Shown here piece by piece: positions 54,089 to 63,983 of a stretch of 64,000 nt of DNA. The first letter of the stretch is position 1; every line of letters starts with the position of its first letter. The notes below the pieces were generated by a model. That model saw only the letters and a program-made list of their open reading frames with translations. It was not told the origin of the DNA and did no database searches. Where the stretch lies: positions 186,001 through 250,000 of the forward strand of contig NZ_CP119520.1 in NCBI RefSeq assembly GCF_029223865.1, in the 5' to 3' direction. Source of the DNA: Telluria mixta (lineage in GTDB: Bacteria; Pseudomonadota; Gammaproteobacteria; Burkholderiales; Burkholderiaceae_D). Position numbers and translations under genes: made by a program.

Positions 54089-55879
54089 TCAGAACTGCTC
54101 GACGTCCAGCGCCAGCACGCCGGCACTGCCCGCCACGATCGCCTGGCGCAGGCCATCCGCCTGCGACAGCACGTGGTCGGCGAAGAAGCGCGCGGTGGCG
54201 ATCTTGGCGCGGCAGAACGCCGCGTCGCCGTCGCCGGCATCCAGCTTCTGGCGGGCGACGAGGGCCGCACGCGCCATCTGCCAGCCGCCCAGCACGACGC
54301 CGGCCAGCTTCAGGTACAGGACGCTGCCCGCGAACACGGCGCGCGGGTCGCCTTTCGTGTTCGCCACGACGTAGTCGACGACCGCTTCCAGTGCGGCGCT
54401 GCCGGCCACCAGCTGCGCGCGGATGGCGGTAAAGTCCGCATCCTGCACGTCGGCCAGTTGCGCCTCGGTCGCACGTACCTGCGCCAGGATGGATTTCGCC
54501 ACCGCGCCGCCGTCGCGCACCGTCTTGCGGCCCACGAGGTCATTGGCCTGGATCGCCGTCGTGCCTTCGTAGATCGTCAGGATCTTGGCGTCGCGGTAGT
54601 GCTGCGCCGCGCCCGTCTCCTCGATGAAGCCCATGCCGCCATGCACCTGCACGCCGTCGCGGGCGACGTTCTCGCTCATCTCCGTCGACCAGCCCTTGAT
54701 GACCGGGACGAGGTATTCGTACACGGCCAGGTTGGCCTTGCGCGTCGCTTCATCCGGATGGCTGTGCGCCAGGTCGGACAGGCCGGCACCGACGTACGCC
54801 AGCGCGCGCGCCGCTTCCGTCTGTGCGCGCATCGACATCAGCATGCGGCGCACGTCCGGATGGTGGATGACGGCGACCGGACCTGCGGAACCTTCGACGG
54901 CGCGCGACTGCACGCGCTCCTTCGCGAACGCGACGGCCTGCTGGTACGCGCGCTCGGCGAGGCCGATGCCCTGCAGGCCGACGCCGAAACGGGCCGCGTT
55001 CATCATGATGAACATGTATTCGAGGCCGCGGTTCTCTTCGCCCACGAGCGTGCCGATCGCGCCGCCATGGTCGCCGAACTGCAGCACCGCGGTAGGGCTC
55101 GCCTTGATGCCCAGCTTGTGCTCGATCGACACGCAGTGCACGTCGTTACGCTCGCCCAGCGAACCGTCGTCATTGACCATGAACTTCGGCACGATGAACA
55201 GGGAGATGCCCTTCACGCCCGGGGGCGCGTCCGGCGTGCGCGCCAGCACGAGGTGGATGATGTTCTCGGCCATGTCGTGCTCACCGTAGGTGATGAAGAT
55301 CTTGGTGCCGAAAATTTTATAAGTGCCATCGCCCTGCGGCACGGCGCGCGTGCGCACGGCGGCGAGGTCGGAACCGGCCTGCGGCTCCGTCAGGTTCATC
55401 GTGCCGGTCCACTTGCCGCTGATGAGCGGTTCGATGAAACGCGTCTTCTGCTCGGCGGTGCCGGCGGTCAGCAGCGCTTCGATGGCCCCGTCCGTCAGCA
55501 GGCCGACGAGGGCGAACGCGATGTTCGCGCTGTTGAGCATCTCGATGCACGGCGTCGCGACGAGCTTGGGCAGGCCCTGGCCGCCGAATTCGGCCGGGTG
55601 CTGGACGCCCTGCCAGCCGGCATCCGCGAAACCGCGGAACGCTTCCTTGAAGCCTTTCGACGTCGTGACCTGGCCGTCGTGCCAGTAGCTCGGCTCCTTG
55701 TCGCCCGGGTGATTCAGGGGAGCGACGACTTCGCCGCAGAACTTCGCGTTCTCTTCCAGCACGGCTTCGACGGTGTCGGGCGTTGCGTCTTCGCAGCCGG
55801 GCAGTTGATTGATCTCGGACAGGTTGGCCAGTTCGTTCACGACGAACAGCATGTCCTTCAGTGGGGCGTTATAGGTCAC
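54089..55879 (-). CDS. Acyl-CoA dehydrogenase with extended C-terminal domain (DmdC/FadE-like)
   Basis: A 596-residue flavoenzyme that oxidises an acyl-CoA to the enoyl-CoA and passes electrons to ETF. Motifs are MNLTEPQAGSDLAAVRTRA, FGTKIFITYGEHDMAENI and the FAD-binding QVHGGMGFIEETGAAQHYRD and ILTIYEGTTAIQANDL. The extra C-terminal helical domain and the length are typical of the DmdC-type group. The substrate is not certain. The ETF genes lie directly upstream, separated by a terminator. Confidence 0.93.
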   Translation of the reverse strand: MTYNAPLKDMLFVVNELANLSEINQLPGCEDATPDTVEAVLEENAKFCGEVVAPLNHPGDKEPSYWHDGQVTTSKGFKEAFRGFADAGWQGVQHPAEFGGQGLPKLVATPCIEMLNSANIAFALVGLLTDGAIEALLTAGTAEQKTRFIEPLISGKWTGTMNLTEPQAGSDLAAVRTRAVPQGDGTYKIFGTKIFITYGEHDMAENIIHLVLARTPDAPPGVKGISLFIVPKFMVNDDGSLGERNDVHCVSIEHKLGIKASPTAVLQFGDHGGAIGTLVGEENRGLEYMFIMMNAARFGVGLQGIGLAERAYQQAVAFAKERVQSRAVEGSAGPVAVIHHPDVRRMLMSMRAQTEAARALAYVGAGLSDLAHSHPDEATRKANLAVYEYLVPVIKGWSTEMSENVARDGVQVHGGMGFIEETGAAQHYRDAKILTIYEGTTAIQANDLVGRKTVRDGGAVAKSILAQVRATEAQLADVQDADFTAIRAQLVAGSAALEAVVDYVVANTKGDPRAVFAGSVLYLKLAGVVLGGWQMARAALVARQKLDAGDGDAAFCRAKIATARFFADHVLSQADGLRQAIVAGSAGVLALDVEQF

Positions 55880-55928
55880 CGCAGTCTCCTAGTTTTCTCG
55901 ATTTACGTATACGTCAATCGCCGGCCGC

Positions 55929-55952
55929 AAAAAAGGCGGGAGGGTTCCCGCC
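55929..55952 (-). terminator. Intrinsic terminator of etfBA
   Basis: Stem GGCGGGA/TCCCGCC (55935-55941 and 55946-55952) with loop GGGT, followed on the minus strand by TTTTTT. Confidence 0.85.
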
Positions 55953-55969
55953 CTTGGGGTACGACGTGG

Positions 55970-56902
55970 TTAGCCCAGTTCTTTGACCAGGGCCGGCACG
56001 ACTTCGAACAGGTCGCCCACGATGCCGTAGTCGGCCACCGAGAAGATCGGCGCTTCCGGATCCTTGTTGATGGCGACGATGGTTTTCGAATCCTTCATGC
56101 CGGCCAGGTGCTGGATCGCGCCCGAGATACCGACGGCGATGTACAGCTGCGGCGCGACGATCTTGCCGGTCTGGCCCACCTGCCAGTCGTTCGGCACGTA
56201 GCCCGCGTCGACGGCGGCGCGCGATGCGCCCATCGCGGCGCCCAGCTTGTCGGCCAGCGGCTCCAGGATCTTGAAGTTGTCGCCCGAGCCCATGCCGCGG
56301 CCGCCGGACACGACGACCTTGGCGCCGGTCAGTTCCGGACGGTCCGACTTGGCCAGCTCGCGGCCGACGAACGACGATTTGCCCGAGTCCGCGACGGCGG
56401 CGACGGTTTCGACGGCGGCCGAACCGCCTTCGCTTGCTGCGGCATCGAAGCCGGTGCCGCGCACGGTGATGACTTTCACGTTGTCGGTCGACTGCACGGT
56501 GGCGATGGCGTTACCGGCGTAGATCGGACGCTCGAACGTGTCGGGCGCGTCGACCTTGGTGATTTCCGAGATCTGGGCGACGTCCAGCTTGGCGGCCACG
56601 CGCGGCAGCACGTTCTTGCCGAAGGCCGAAGCCGGGGCCAGGATGTGCGAGTAGTTGCCTGCGACGGCCAGGATCTGCTCGGCGACGTTCTCGGCGAGGC
56701 CGTCGGCGAATTGCGGCGCGTCGGCGACCAGCACTTTCGCTACGCCCGCGACCTTGGCGGCCGCTTCCGCGACGGCGCCGCAACCGCTGCCGGCGACGAG
56801 GATGTGGACGTCACCGCCGCATTGCGCGGCTGCGGTGACGGTGTTCAGGGTGACAGCCTTCAGGTGGGCGTTGTCGTGTTCAGCAATGACGAGTGCGACC
56901 AT
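55970..56902 (-). CDS. etfA: Electron transfer flavoprotein, alpha subunit
   Basis: A 310-residue subunit that holds FAD and relays electrons from acyl-CoA dehydrogenases to ETF-quinone oxidoreductase. The FAD signature is in [20 protein letters not shown] and the nearby [36 protein letters not shown] and [20 protein letters not shown]. It follows etfB by 16 bases. Confidence 0.97.
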   Translation of the reverse strand: MVALVIAEHDNAHLKAVTLNTVTAAAQCGGDVHILVAGSGCGAVAEAAAKVAGVAKVLVADAPQFADGLAENVAEQILAVAGNYSHILAPASAFGKNVLPRVAAKLDVAQISEITKVDAPDTFERPIYAGNAIATVQSTDNVKVITVRGTGFDAAASEGGSAAVETVAAVADSGKSSFVGRELAKSDRPELTGAKVVVSGGRGMGSGDNFKILEPLADKLGAAMGASRAAVDAGYVPNDWQVGQTGKIVAPQLYIAVGISGAIQHLAGMKDSKTIVAINKDPEAPIFSVADYGIVGDLFEVVPALVKELG

Positions 56903-56918
56903 GGATGAAATTCCTTAA

Positions 56919-57668
56919 TTAGATGACTTTGGCTTCGGTGCGCAGCTTCGCAACGAGGGTCGCCACATCGGGCACTTTGACGCCGGCGGAACGCTTGGCC
57001 GGCTCGGCGACCTTGACGGTCTTCAGGCGCGGCGTGACGTCGACGCCCAGGTCTTCCGGCTTGACGGTCGTCAGCGGCTTTTTCTTGGCCTTCATGATGT
57101 TCGGCAGCGTGACGTAGCGCGGCTCGTTCAGGCGCAGGTCGGTGGTGACGATGGCCGGCAGGCTCAGCGCCACGGTTTCCAGGCCGCCGTCCACTTCGCG
57201 GGTCACGGTGACCTTGCCGTCTTCCAGCACGACTTTCGACGCGAACGTCGCCTGCGGCCAGCCCAGCAGCGCAGCCAGCATCTGGCCGGTCTGGTTCGAA
57301 TCGTCGTCGATCGCCTGCTTGCCCAGGATGATCAGCTGCGGCTGCTCTTCGACGGCCAGCGCCTTCAGTACCTTGGCAACGCCCAGCGGCTCGATCTCGG
57401 CACCGGTCTCGACCAGCACGCCGCGGTCGGCGCCGATCGCCATCGCGGTACGCAGGGTTTCCTGGGCCTGGGCCACGCCGCAGGTCACGGCCACGATCTC
57501 GGTGACCTTGCCGGCTTCCTTCAGGCGCGTGGCTTCTTCCACCGCGATCTCGTCGAACGGGTTCATCGACATCTTGACGTTGGCGATATCGACGCCGCTG
57601 CCGTCGGACTTGACGCGGACCTTGACGTTGTAGTCGACCACGCGTTTGACGGGTACCAGGACTTTCAT
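56919..57668 (-). CDS. etfB: Electron transfer flavoprotein, beta subunit
   Basis: A 249-residue AMP-binding subunit of ETF. Motifs include [39 protein letters not shown], the AMP loop [20 protein letters not shown] and [24 protein letters not shown] region. It is first in etfBA. A 12-bp palindrome lies 80 bases before its start. Confidence 0.97.
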   Translation of the reverse strand: MKVLVPVKRVVDYNVKVRVKSDGSGVDIANVKMSMNPFDEIAVEEATRLKEAGKVTEIVAVTCGVAQAQETLRTAMAIGADRGVLVETGAEIEPLGVAKVLKALAVEEQPQLIILGKQAIDDDSNQTGQMLAALLGWPQATFASKVVLEDGKVTVTREVDGGLETVALSLPAIVTTDLRLNEPRYVTLPNIMKAKKKPLTTVKPEDLGVDVTPRLKTVKVAEPAKRSAGVKVPDVATLVAKLRTEAKVI

Positions 57669-57747
57669 AGTGTGCCTTTGAAAAATGGGTGAAAGACTAA
57701 AAATGATCCGAATTATAAAAGCAAATTCCGTTCAGGTCAGAATTAAA

Positions 57748-57759
57748 GCACGATCGTGC
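57748..57759. promoter_or_regulatory. Perfect palindrome GCACGATCGTGC upstream of etfB
   Basis: A 12-bp perfect palindrome flanked by AAA and GTTTTT, 80 bp upstream of the etfB start. Palindromes with an ACGATCGT core fit TetR-family fatty-acid regulators as I recall them for betaproteobacteria, so it may be the operator of the etf genes. The regulator is not in the window. The rest of the 203-bp gap shows nothing more. Confidence 0.45.
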
Positions 57760-57871
57760 GTTTTTCGGTTAGAGGAAATGCCCTAATCGTACTTGATTGT
57801 GCGTTGACGGGTTTCCTTACGGGTGAGGTATGGGATGCCCGGCGGACCGGGCGATCAGGGGAAGGCTGTGG

Positions 57872-58129
57872 TTATTTCCGGCGCAGCCAGAACGTGAATT
57901 CGCCGTTGATGTGGGTGTGCGCCAGCAGGGCATTGCCCGTCTGCTTGGCGAATGCCTGGAAGTCGCGTACCGAACCGGTGTCGGTGGCGACGATGCGCAG
58001 CACCTCGCCACTGGCCAGTTCCGCGAGGGCCTTCTTGGCCTTGAGGATCGGCAGCGGGCAATTCAAGCCACGCGCATCCAGGTCCTTCTGGACCTCGATG
58101 GTGCCGGTGTCGATTATGGTTTCGCTCAT
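57872..58129 (-). CDS. TusA-family sulfurtransferase
   Basis: An 85-residue sulfur carrier: a TusA fold with the active Cys in LDARGLNCPLPILKAKKAL (CPxP) and the conserved GEVLRIVATDTGSVRDFQAF. TusA relatives deliver sulfur for tRNA thiolation, molybdenum cofactor or sulfur oxidation. The ATG at 58129 is near AGGCAATCG; a longer frame to 58174 is rejected. It stands alone; the 281-bp gap upstream holds the palindrome CGTTGTAACAACG (58220-58232) and a GGGCGGC/GCCGCCC hairpin (58291-58309) without a clear T-tract. Confidence 0.93.
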   Translation of the reverse strand: MSETIIDTGTIEVQKDLDARGLNCPLPILKAKKALAELASGEVLRIVATDTGSVRDFQAFAKQTGNALLAHTHINGEFTFWLRRK

Positions 58130-58410
58130 CGATTGCCTGCTAGTTGGTAGGGCATGGCCCCGATAGTACTCCAATTAGCCCATTATGACGCGCCGCACCA
58201 AAATTTGGTATCCGTGTTGCGTTGTAACAACGGCAATTACTTGACAGGCAGATAGAGATTCGATGGGGACGACCGAATTGGAGGGATGTAGGGCGGCGGT
58301 TTGCCGCCCTTATGTTCAACCGAAACTACCGTTGATTCAGCTCAAATCATACGCAGATTGAGCACATGTGCCACCACAACGAGAACATTGCGGCGGCACG
58401 GTTACAACGG

Positions 58411-61026
58411 TTACGCAGACACGCGCTCGCCGACCCAGCCGGCAACGCCCGCCAGCGCCTGCGGCAGCGCGGCAGGATCGGTACCGCCCGCCTGGGCCAT
58501 GTCCGGACGGCCGCCGCCCTTGCCGCCCACCTGCTTGGCGACGAAGTTGACGAGATCGCCCGCCTTGACCCTGGACGTCGCGTCAGCGGTGACGCCGGCG
58601 ATCAGGCTGACCTTGCCCTCCAGCACAGACGCCAGCACGATGGCGGCCGTTCCGAGCTTGTCCTTCAGCTTGTCCATCGTTTCGCGCAGGCCCGCGACGT
58701 CGGCGCCTTCCATCGTGGCGGCCAGCACCTTGATGCCGTTCACGTCGATGGCCTTCGTCACCAGCTCGTCGCCCTGGCCCGCAGCCAGCTTCGACTTCAG
58801 CGCGGCGATTTCCTTCTCCAGCGACTTGACCTGGTCCTGCACCTGGGCGATGCGCGACGGCAGCTCGTCCGGGCTCGTCTTCAGCGCGCCGGCTGCTTCA
58901 TTCAGCTTGCGGTTGATCGATTGCACCAGAGCCAGAGCACCCTCGCCCGTCACGGCTTCCACGCGGCGGATGCCGGCGGCCACGCCCGATTCGGACACGA
59001 TCTTGAACAGGCCGATGTCGCCCGTGCGGGTGACGTGCACGCCGCCGCACAGTTCCTTCGAGGAGCCGATGTCCAGCACGCGCACGGTGTCGCCGTATTT
59101 CTCGCCGAACAGAGCCATGGCGCCATGCTTGATCGCGTCGTCCATCGACATGTGCTGGGCCTGGGTCGCGTGATTCTCGAGAATTTCGCGATTCACGATG
59201 GTTTCCACCTGGGCGATCTGTTCCGCCGTCAGCGGGGCGTTGTGGCTGAAGTCGAAGCGGGTCTTGTCCGGATCGACCAGCGAGCCCTTCTGCTGCACGT
59301 GGCCGCCCAGCACTTCGCGCAGGGCCTTGTGCATCAGGTGCGTCGCCGAGTGGTTGCGGATGGTGCGGGCGCGCTTCACCTCATCGACTTGCGCGTCGAC
59401 CATGTCGCCGACTTTCAGCGAGCCCGACTGCAGCACGCCGTGGTGGCCGAACACTTCCGCCTGGATCTTCAGCGTGTCTTCCACTTCGAACACGCCGCCC
59501 TGCGCTTTCAGCAGGCCCTTGTCGCCCACCTGGCCGCCGGACTCGGCGTAGAACGGGGTCGTGTCCAGCACGACGATGCCGTCCTGGCCCGCCTTCAGTT
59601 CCTGCACGGGCGCGCCGCCCGCGTACAGCGCGAGCACGCGGCTGTTGTGCACGAGGGCGTCGTAGCCGACGAAGGTCGTCTTCTCGCCCGAATACTCCAC
59701 GTTGGCGGCCATCTTGAACTTGCCGGCGGCGCGGGCGGTCTTCTTCTGCTGCTCCATGGCGGCAGCGAAGCCTTCCTCGTCCAGCTTGATGCCGCGCTCG
59801 CGGCAGATGTCCGCGGTCAGGTCCAGCGGGAAGCCGTAGGTGTCGTACAGGGTGAACGCGGTGCCGCCGTCCAGGTTCTGCGGATCCTTGGCCAGCTGCG
59901 CTTCCAGGATCTTCATGCCGTGCTCGAGGGTCTCGCCGAAGCGCTCTTCCTCGGCCTTCAGGGTCTGCATCACGCGCTCTTTGGCGTCGTGCAGTTCCGG
60001 GTACGCGGCGCCCATCTCGATGTCAAGGTCTTCCACGAGCTTGTAGAAGAACGGCTTGGTCTGGCCCAGCTTGTGGCCATGACGCAGCGCGCGGCGGATG
60101 ATGCGGCGCAGGACGTAGCCGTGGCCTTCGCTGCTCGGGATGATGCCGTCGACGATCATGAAGCTCGCTGCGCGGATGTGGTCGGCGATGACCTTCAGCG
60201 AGTTGTTCGCGAGGTCGGTCGCGCCGGTTTCGCGGGCGGCGGCCTTGATCAGGTTCTGGAACAGGTCGATCTCGTAGTTCGAGTGCACGTGCTGCAGCAC
60301 GGCAGCCAGGCGCTCCAGGCCCATGCCGGTGTCGATCGACGGCTTCGGCAGCGGGGTCAGGACGCCCTGTTCATCGCGGTTGAACTGCATAAACACGAGG
60401 TTCCAGATCTCGATGAAGCGGTCGCCGTCTTCTTCCGGCGAGCCCGGAGGACCGCCCCAGATCTCGGCGCCGTGGTCGTAGAAGATTTCCGTGCACGGAC
60501 CGCAGGGGCCGGTGTCGGCCATCTGCCAGAAGTTGTCCGATGCGTAGCGCGCGCCCTTGTTGTCGCCGATGCGGATGATGCGCTCGGTCGGCACGCCGAT
60601 CTCATTGGCCCAGATGCCGTACGCCTCGTCGTCCTCGAAGTAGACGGTGATGGTCAGCTTTTCTGCCGGCAGGTTATAGACCTTGGTCAGCAGTTCCCAG
60701 GCAAAGTGGATGGCGTCGCGCTTGAAGTAATCGCCGAAGCTGAAATTGCCCAGCATTTCGAAGAACGTGTGGTGGCGCGCGGTGTAGCCGACGTTTTCCA
60801 GGTCGTTGTGCTTGCCGCCGGCACGCACGCAGCGCTGCACGGTGGTGGCGCGCTTGTACGGACGCGTATCCAGGCCCAGGAACACGTCCTTGAACTGCAC
60901 CATGCCGCTGTTGGTCAACAACATCGTCGGGTCGTTGCCCGGCACGAGCGGGCTGGAGCGGACGATCGTGTGGCCTTTGGACTCAAAGAACTTGAGAAAC
61001 TTTTCGCGTATTTCGGTGGATTTCAT
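58411..61026 (-). CDS. alaS: Alanyl-tRNA synthetase
   Basis: An 871-residue class II synthetase that charges tRNA-Ala. The catalytic core begins [20 protein letters not shown] and includes [15 protein letters not shown]; the editing domain has [18 protein letters not shown] and [20 protein letters not shown] with zinc-binding His and Cys; a C-Ala domain ends the protein. All parts are present at normal length. A TATAAT -10 box lies about 45 bases upstream. Confidence 0.98.
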   Translation of the reverse strand: MKSTEIREKFLKFFESKGHTIVRSSPLVPGNDPTMLLTNSGMVQFKDVFLGLDTRPYKRATTVQRCVRAGGKHNDLENVGYTARHHTFFEMLGNFSFGDYFKRDAIHFAWELLTKVYNLPAEKLTITVYFEDDEAYGIWANEIGVPTERIIRIGDNKGARYASDNFWQMADTGPCGPCTEIFYDHGAEIWGGPPGSPEEDGDRFIEIWNLVFMQFNRDEQGVLTPLPKPSIDTGMGLERLAAVLQHVHSNYEIDLFQNLIKAAARETGATDLANNSLKVIADHIRAASFMIVDGIIPSSEGHGYVLRRIIRRALRHGHKLGQTKPFFYKLVEDLDIEMGAAYPELHDAKERVMQTLKAEEERFGETLEHGMKILEAQLAKDPQNLDGGTAFTLYDTYGFPLDLTADICRERGIKLDEEGFAAAMEQQKKTARAAGKFKMAANVEYSGEKTTFVGYDALVHNSRVLALYAGGAPVQELKAGQDGIVVLDTTPFYAESGGQVGDKGLLKAQGGVFEVEDTLKIQAEVFGHHGVLQSGSLKVGDMVDAQVDEVKRARTIRNHSATHLMHKALREVLGGHVQQKGSLVDPDKTRFDFSHNAPLTAEQIAQVETIVNREILENHATQAQHMSMDDAIKHGAMALFGEKYGDTVRVLDIGSSKELCGGVHVTRTGDIGLFKIVSESGVAAGIRRVEAVTGEGALALVQSINRKLNEAAGALKTSPDELPSRIAQVQDQVKSLEKEIAALKSKLAAGQGDELVTKAIDVNGIKVLAATMEGADVAGLRETMDKLKDKLGTAAIVLASVLEGKVSLIAGVTADATSRVKAGDLVNFVAKQVGGKGGGRPDMAQAGGTDPAALPQALAGVAGWVGERVSA

Positions 61027-61070
61027 GTCGTAGGGGCGGATTTAGGCAGCTTGCTATATAAAGAAAATCG

Positions 61071-61076
61071 ATTATA
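61071..61076 (-). promoter_or_regulatory. -10 box (TATAAT) of alaS
   Basis: Consensus TATAAT on the minus strand, 45 bases before the alaS ATG. The -35 region at 61094-61099 (CGATTT) is weak. Confidence 0.5.
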
Positions 61077-61139
61077 GCGTAGCTGTCGACGGTAAATCGC
61101 ATCCGCGACATTCGGCGTTGCAGAAACGGCAACAATGAT

Positions 61140-62798
61140 TCAGCGCAGCAGGGCCAGCACCGCCCTTGGCTCCCCGTTCGCCTGCGTCAGCATGGCCGAC
61201 GCCGCCTGCTGCAGGATCTGGACGCGCGTCAGCCGGACCGTGGCCCCGGCATAGTCGACGTCTTCGATACGGCTGCGCGCCGCCTCCAGGTTCATCGACG
61301 CCGTCTGGGTGTTGCTGGCCGCAAGGTCCATGCGGTTGCTGTAGGCGCCTACCTGTACCCGTTGCCCGGTGACGGACGCGAGCGCGTCGTCGATGTGCAG
61401 CAGCGCCACCGCCGTGTTGTGCATGTCCAGGTCCGCGAGGCCCAGCGCGCCGGCGTTGACGGCCGAGAACTCCATGTTGACCAGGTCGCCGGCGGAGGCG
61501 CCGACCTGGATCTGCACCCGGCGTATGGCCTCGCCCTGGCCGCCGATGTTCGGATACTCGACCTTGAAGTTGCGCAGCGGCTGTGCCGCAGTGCCAAAGC
61601 CGGCTTCCGGGACGACGCCCCGCGCGTCGCGCGACGGGCCACCGTCCGCATCCAGGCCGCCGATCGCGCCCGTGTCGGCATTCGTCAGGTCCATGCCCGC
61701 GATGAAGCTGGCACCATGGGCCGCGAAATCCGTCATGAAATCGCCGATGTCCTGGTACTGCCCGCCCGTGACCGCGTTCAGCGCCGTGTCCAGGTCTGCC
61801 GACCGGTGCTGGCTCAGGTACGTCATCAGGCCCTTCATGCCGCCGTCGACACCCATCGATTTCAACTGGTCGTGCAGGTAGCGCGACGCGACGTAGCCGC
61901 CTTCGTAGCTGAAGCCGCCGCCCGTGATCGTGTCGACGATGCCCTGCGCCGTCTGGCCGCCCGCCAGCGCGCCGGCCAGGCGCTCGTCCGCGCCATGGAT
62001 CAGCTCGGCCGTGCCTTCGGTGAACCACTGCGGGAAATTGAAACTGGTCGAGCGCAGCATGATCGCGTGCACCATCTCGTGCGCGATGACGCGGTCGTCG
62101 TACACCGGACCGGTGCCGCCGTCGGGCGTGCTCATGTCGCTGAAGTCGGCCATGTCGACGTTCAGCGTGACGTCGCTGCCGGGCGCCGTCGACCCCGTCA
62201 CGGAGGCAAGCACGCCGCTGGCGCCATCCGTCGTGTCGAGGTTGATCTTCAGGGTCACGCCGTCGCCCTGCAGGCCGTAATACTGCTGGACCATGTCTTC
62301 GGCGGCGCTCAGCCAGCCCGCCTTGAGGCTGTCCAGCACGGCACGCTTGCGCTTGTCCTCGTTGCCGTTCGTAGCGTCCGGAGAAAAGATTGCCTGGCCA
62401 TTGAACGTGGCGCCATTTCCCGTTTGCGTGATCTGGGCGAGGATCTGGTTCGCCTCCGCCTGCAAGGTGTCGCGGTCGCTGTCCGTGTACGACCCGTTGC
62501 CGGATGCCACGGCCAGTTCGCGCAGGCGCTGCAGGTTGTCGGTGATGTTCGACAACGCGCTGTCCGCCACCTGCAGCATCGACGTCGCATCGTTGATGCT
62601 GCGCATGGCCTGGCGCATCCCCGTCAGTTGCGACCTCATGCGTCCAACCACGGCCTGGCCGGCCGGATCGTCAGCGGCATTTTCGATACGCGCGGACGAG
62701 CCGAGACGCGCGACGAGACGGGTCGCCTCGTTCGTGTGCTCCGCCAGCTTGCGCTGCGCATGCAGGGACAGGGATTGATTGTTGATCGATAATGACAT
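61140..62798 (-). CDS. Flagellin with embedded zinc-metallopeptidase domain (flagellinolysin)
   Basis: A 552-residue flagellin. Residues 1-140 are the conserved N-terminal D0/D1 region (MSLSINNQSLSLHAQRKLAE, then DDPAGQAVVGRMRSQLTGMR) and residues about 445-552 the C-terminal D1/D0 region (AARSRIEDVDYA, then RVQILQQAASAMLTQANGEP, ending LLR). The surface-exposed middle (about 145-400) carries a gluzincin site: VIAHEMVHAIM (His240, Glu241, His244) and WFTEGTAELIHG with Glu261 as likely third ligand. Flagellinolysins form filaments with thousands of peptidase sites. The gene is alone between alaS and the GDPD gene; no second flagellin or export genes lie nearby. The exported FliT-type chaperone gene is 43 kb away. 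Confidence 0.92.
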   Translation of the reverse strand: MSLSINNQSLSLHAQRKLAEHTNEATRLVARLGSSARIENAADDPAGQAVVGRMRSQLTGMRQAMRSINDATSMLQVADSALSNITDNLQRLRELAVASGNGSYTDSDRDTLQAEANQILAQITQTGNGATFNGQAIFSPDATNGNEDKRKRAVLDSLKAGWLSAAEDMVQQYYGLQGDGVTLKINLDTTDGASGVLASVTGSTAPGSDVTLNVDMADFSDMSTPDGGTGPVYDDRVIAHEMVHAIMLRSTSFNFPQWFTEGTAELIHGADERLAGALAGGQTAQGIVDTITGGGFSYEGGYVASRYLHDQLKSMGVDGGMKGLMTYLSQHRSADLDTALNAVTGGQYQDIGDFMTDFAAHGASFIAGMDLTNADTGAIGGLDADGGPSRDARGVVPEAGFGTAAQPLRNFKVEYPNIGGQGEAIRRVQIQVGASAGDLVNMEFSAVNAGALGLADLDMHNTAVALLHIDDALASVTGQRVQVGAYSNRMDLAASNTQTASMNLEAARSRIEDVDYAGATVRLTRVQILQQAASAMLTQANGEPRAVLALLR

Positions 62799-62867
62799 AG
62801 GGCCGTGACCGGTAGCCGAATGTCATTAACGACAAGTCATTACAATTCTTGAGGGAAAATTTTTCGG

Positions 62868-63620
62868 CTAAGCAAAATCAGGCGGGATCAGGTCGATCCG
62901 GTCCGTGCACAACCCGTCCACGCCCCAGCCGAACAGCTGGCGCGCACGCGCCGGCACATTGACCGTGTAGCAGAACAGGCCGAAGCCGGCCGCTTTTACC
63001 TGCGCGGCCGCGGCCGCCGTCAGGCGCGTGTGGTCGGTATGGATGGCGACGGCGTCCAGCGCCCGCGCACGGGCTTCCCAATCCGGCGGCAGCGCCTCCA
63101 CCAGCCAGGCGCGCGGGACCTGGGGCGCGGCGTCCCGCGCGGCCGCCAGCGCGGTCGCGCTGAACGAGGACAGCAGCGGGACCTGCTCTACCCTGCCCGC
63201 GGCGATCTCGTCGGCGAACAGGGCCGCCGTCAGGCGCGCGACCACGCTGCCGGTCTCGTCCTCATGGCCGGGCACGGGCTTGATCTCGACGTTCATCCAC
63301 ACGCCGTGGGCCTTGCAATACTGCGCGAATTCGACGAACAGGGGCACCGGCTCGCCCTCGTATTCCGGCCCGAACCACGAGCCCGCATCGCGGGCGGCGA
63401 GGTCGAGCGCATCGATGTCCGCCACCGATCCCGTCCCGGCCACCGTGCGGCCCAGCCTGGGGTCGTGCAGCACGACGGGGACGCCGTCGCGCGCCAGCAT
63501 GACGTCGAATTCGATGGCGCGGAAACCCGCGTCCATGCCGCGGCGCAGCCCGGCCACCGTGTTTTCGGGCGCGAGCGTGCCGCCGCCGCGGTGCGCCAGG
63601 ATCCTGGGATAAGGCCACAT
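62868..63620 (-). CDS. ugpQ: Glycerophosphodiester phosphodiesterase
   Basis: A 250-residue cytosolic GDPD that hydrolyses glycerophosphodiesters to glycerol-3-phosphate and an alcohol. Motifs are ILAHRGGGTLAPENT (catalytic His9 and Arg10), AIEFDVMLARDGVPVVLHD (Glu, Asp and the second His) and NVEIKPVPG. No signal peptide is seen, which fits the cytosolic UgpQ type. It lies 21 bases after the DUF1294 gene on the same strand. Confidence 0.93.
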   Translation of the reverse strand: MWPYPRILAHRGGGTLAPENTVAGLRRGMDAGFRAIEFDVMLARDGVPVVLHDPRLGRTVAGTGSVADIDALDLAARDAGSWFGPEYEGEPVPLFVEFAQYCKAHGVWMNVEIKPVPGHEDETGSVVARLTAALFADEIAAGRVEQVPLLSSFSATALAAARDAAPQVPRAWLVEALPPDWEARARALDAVAIHTDHTRLTAAAAAQVKAAGFGLFCYTVNVPARARQLFGWGVDGLCTDRIDLIPPDFA

Positions 63621-63641
63621 GATGACTCCTCGTGAACGAAT

Positions 63642-63983
63642 TCAGGCCGGCGCCAGCGCGCGCGCCAGCCAGCAGAAACCGGCCAGGTTGAGGCCGACGG
63701 TCAGCCAGAACCCCTGCCGGAACGGCCGTTTGACAGTCTTGTGCCGCAACCACTGCTGCGCCAGCAAGCCGCCCGGCCAGCCGCCGGCGAGGCCCAGCAA
63801 CAGCAGATGACGCTCGGGCGTGCGCCGGTCGCCGCGCCGCGCGGCCGCCTTGTCGCGCGCATACAGCGCGAAACAGGCGACGCTCGCGAGCGCATACGCG
63901 ACGCCCACCGCGGCCGGCAGGCCGAAGGCCAGCGCGGCATAGGCATACAGCGCAAAGAACAGGAGCAGCGGCGAATACGTCAT
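63642..63983 (-). CDS. DUF1294 membrane protein
   Basis: A 113-residue inner-membrane protein of the DUF1294 family: hydrophobic N-terminus (SPLLLFFALYAYAALAFGL), then YALASVACFALYARDKAAARRG, RRTPERHLLLLGLAGGWPGG and QQWLRHKTVKRPFRQGFW. The family often has a cold-shock domain in front; here that domain is absent, unless it lay beyond the window edge. Function is unknown. It starts 18 bases from the end of the window. Confidence 0.85.
   Translation of the reverse strand: MTYSPLLLFFALYAYAALAFGLPAAVGVAYALASVACFALYARDKAAARRGDRRTPERHLLLLGLAGGWPGGLLAQQWLRHKTVKRPFRQGFWLTVGLNLAGFCWLARALAPA

Noticed and set aside
54173..56908. Very long open frame (about 900 codons) opposite the acyl-CoA dehydrogenase and etfA genes
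   Set aside because: It is the mirror of two certain genes; GC-rich third codon positions leave antisense frames open. The translation is rich in His, Arg and Gln and looks like no protein.
58291..58309. GGGCGGC/GCCGCCC hairpin downstream of alaS as terminator
   Set aside because: No T-tract on either strand; it remains a hairpin of unknown use.
58366..61077. Open frame of about 900 codons opposite alaS
   Set aside because: Same GC-driven antisense effect; alaS is complete and certain.
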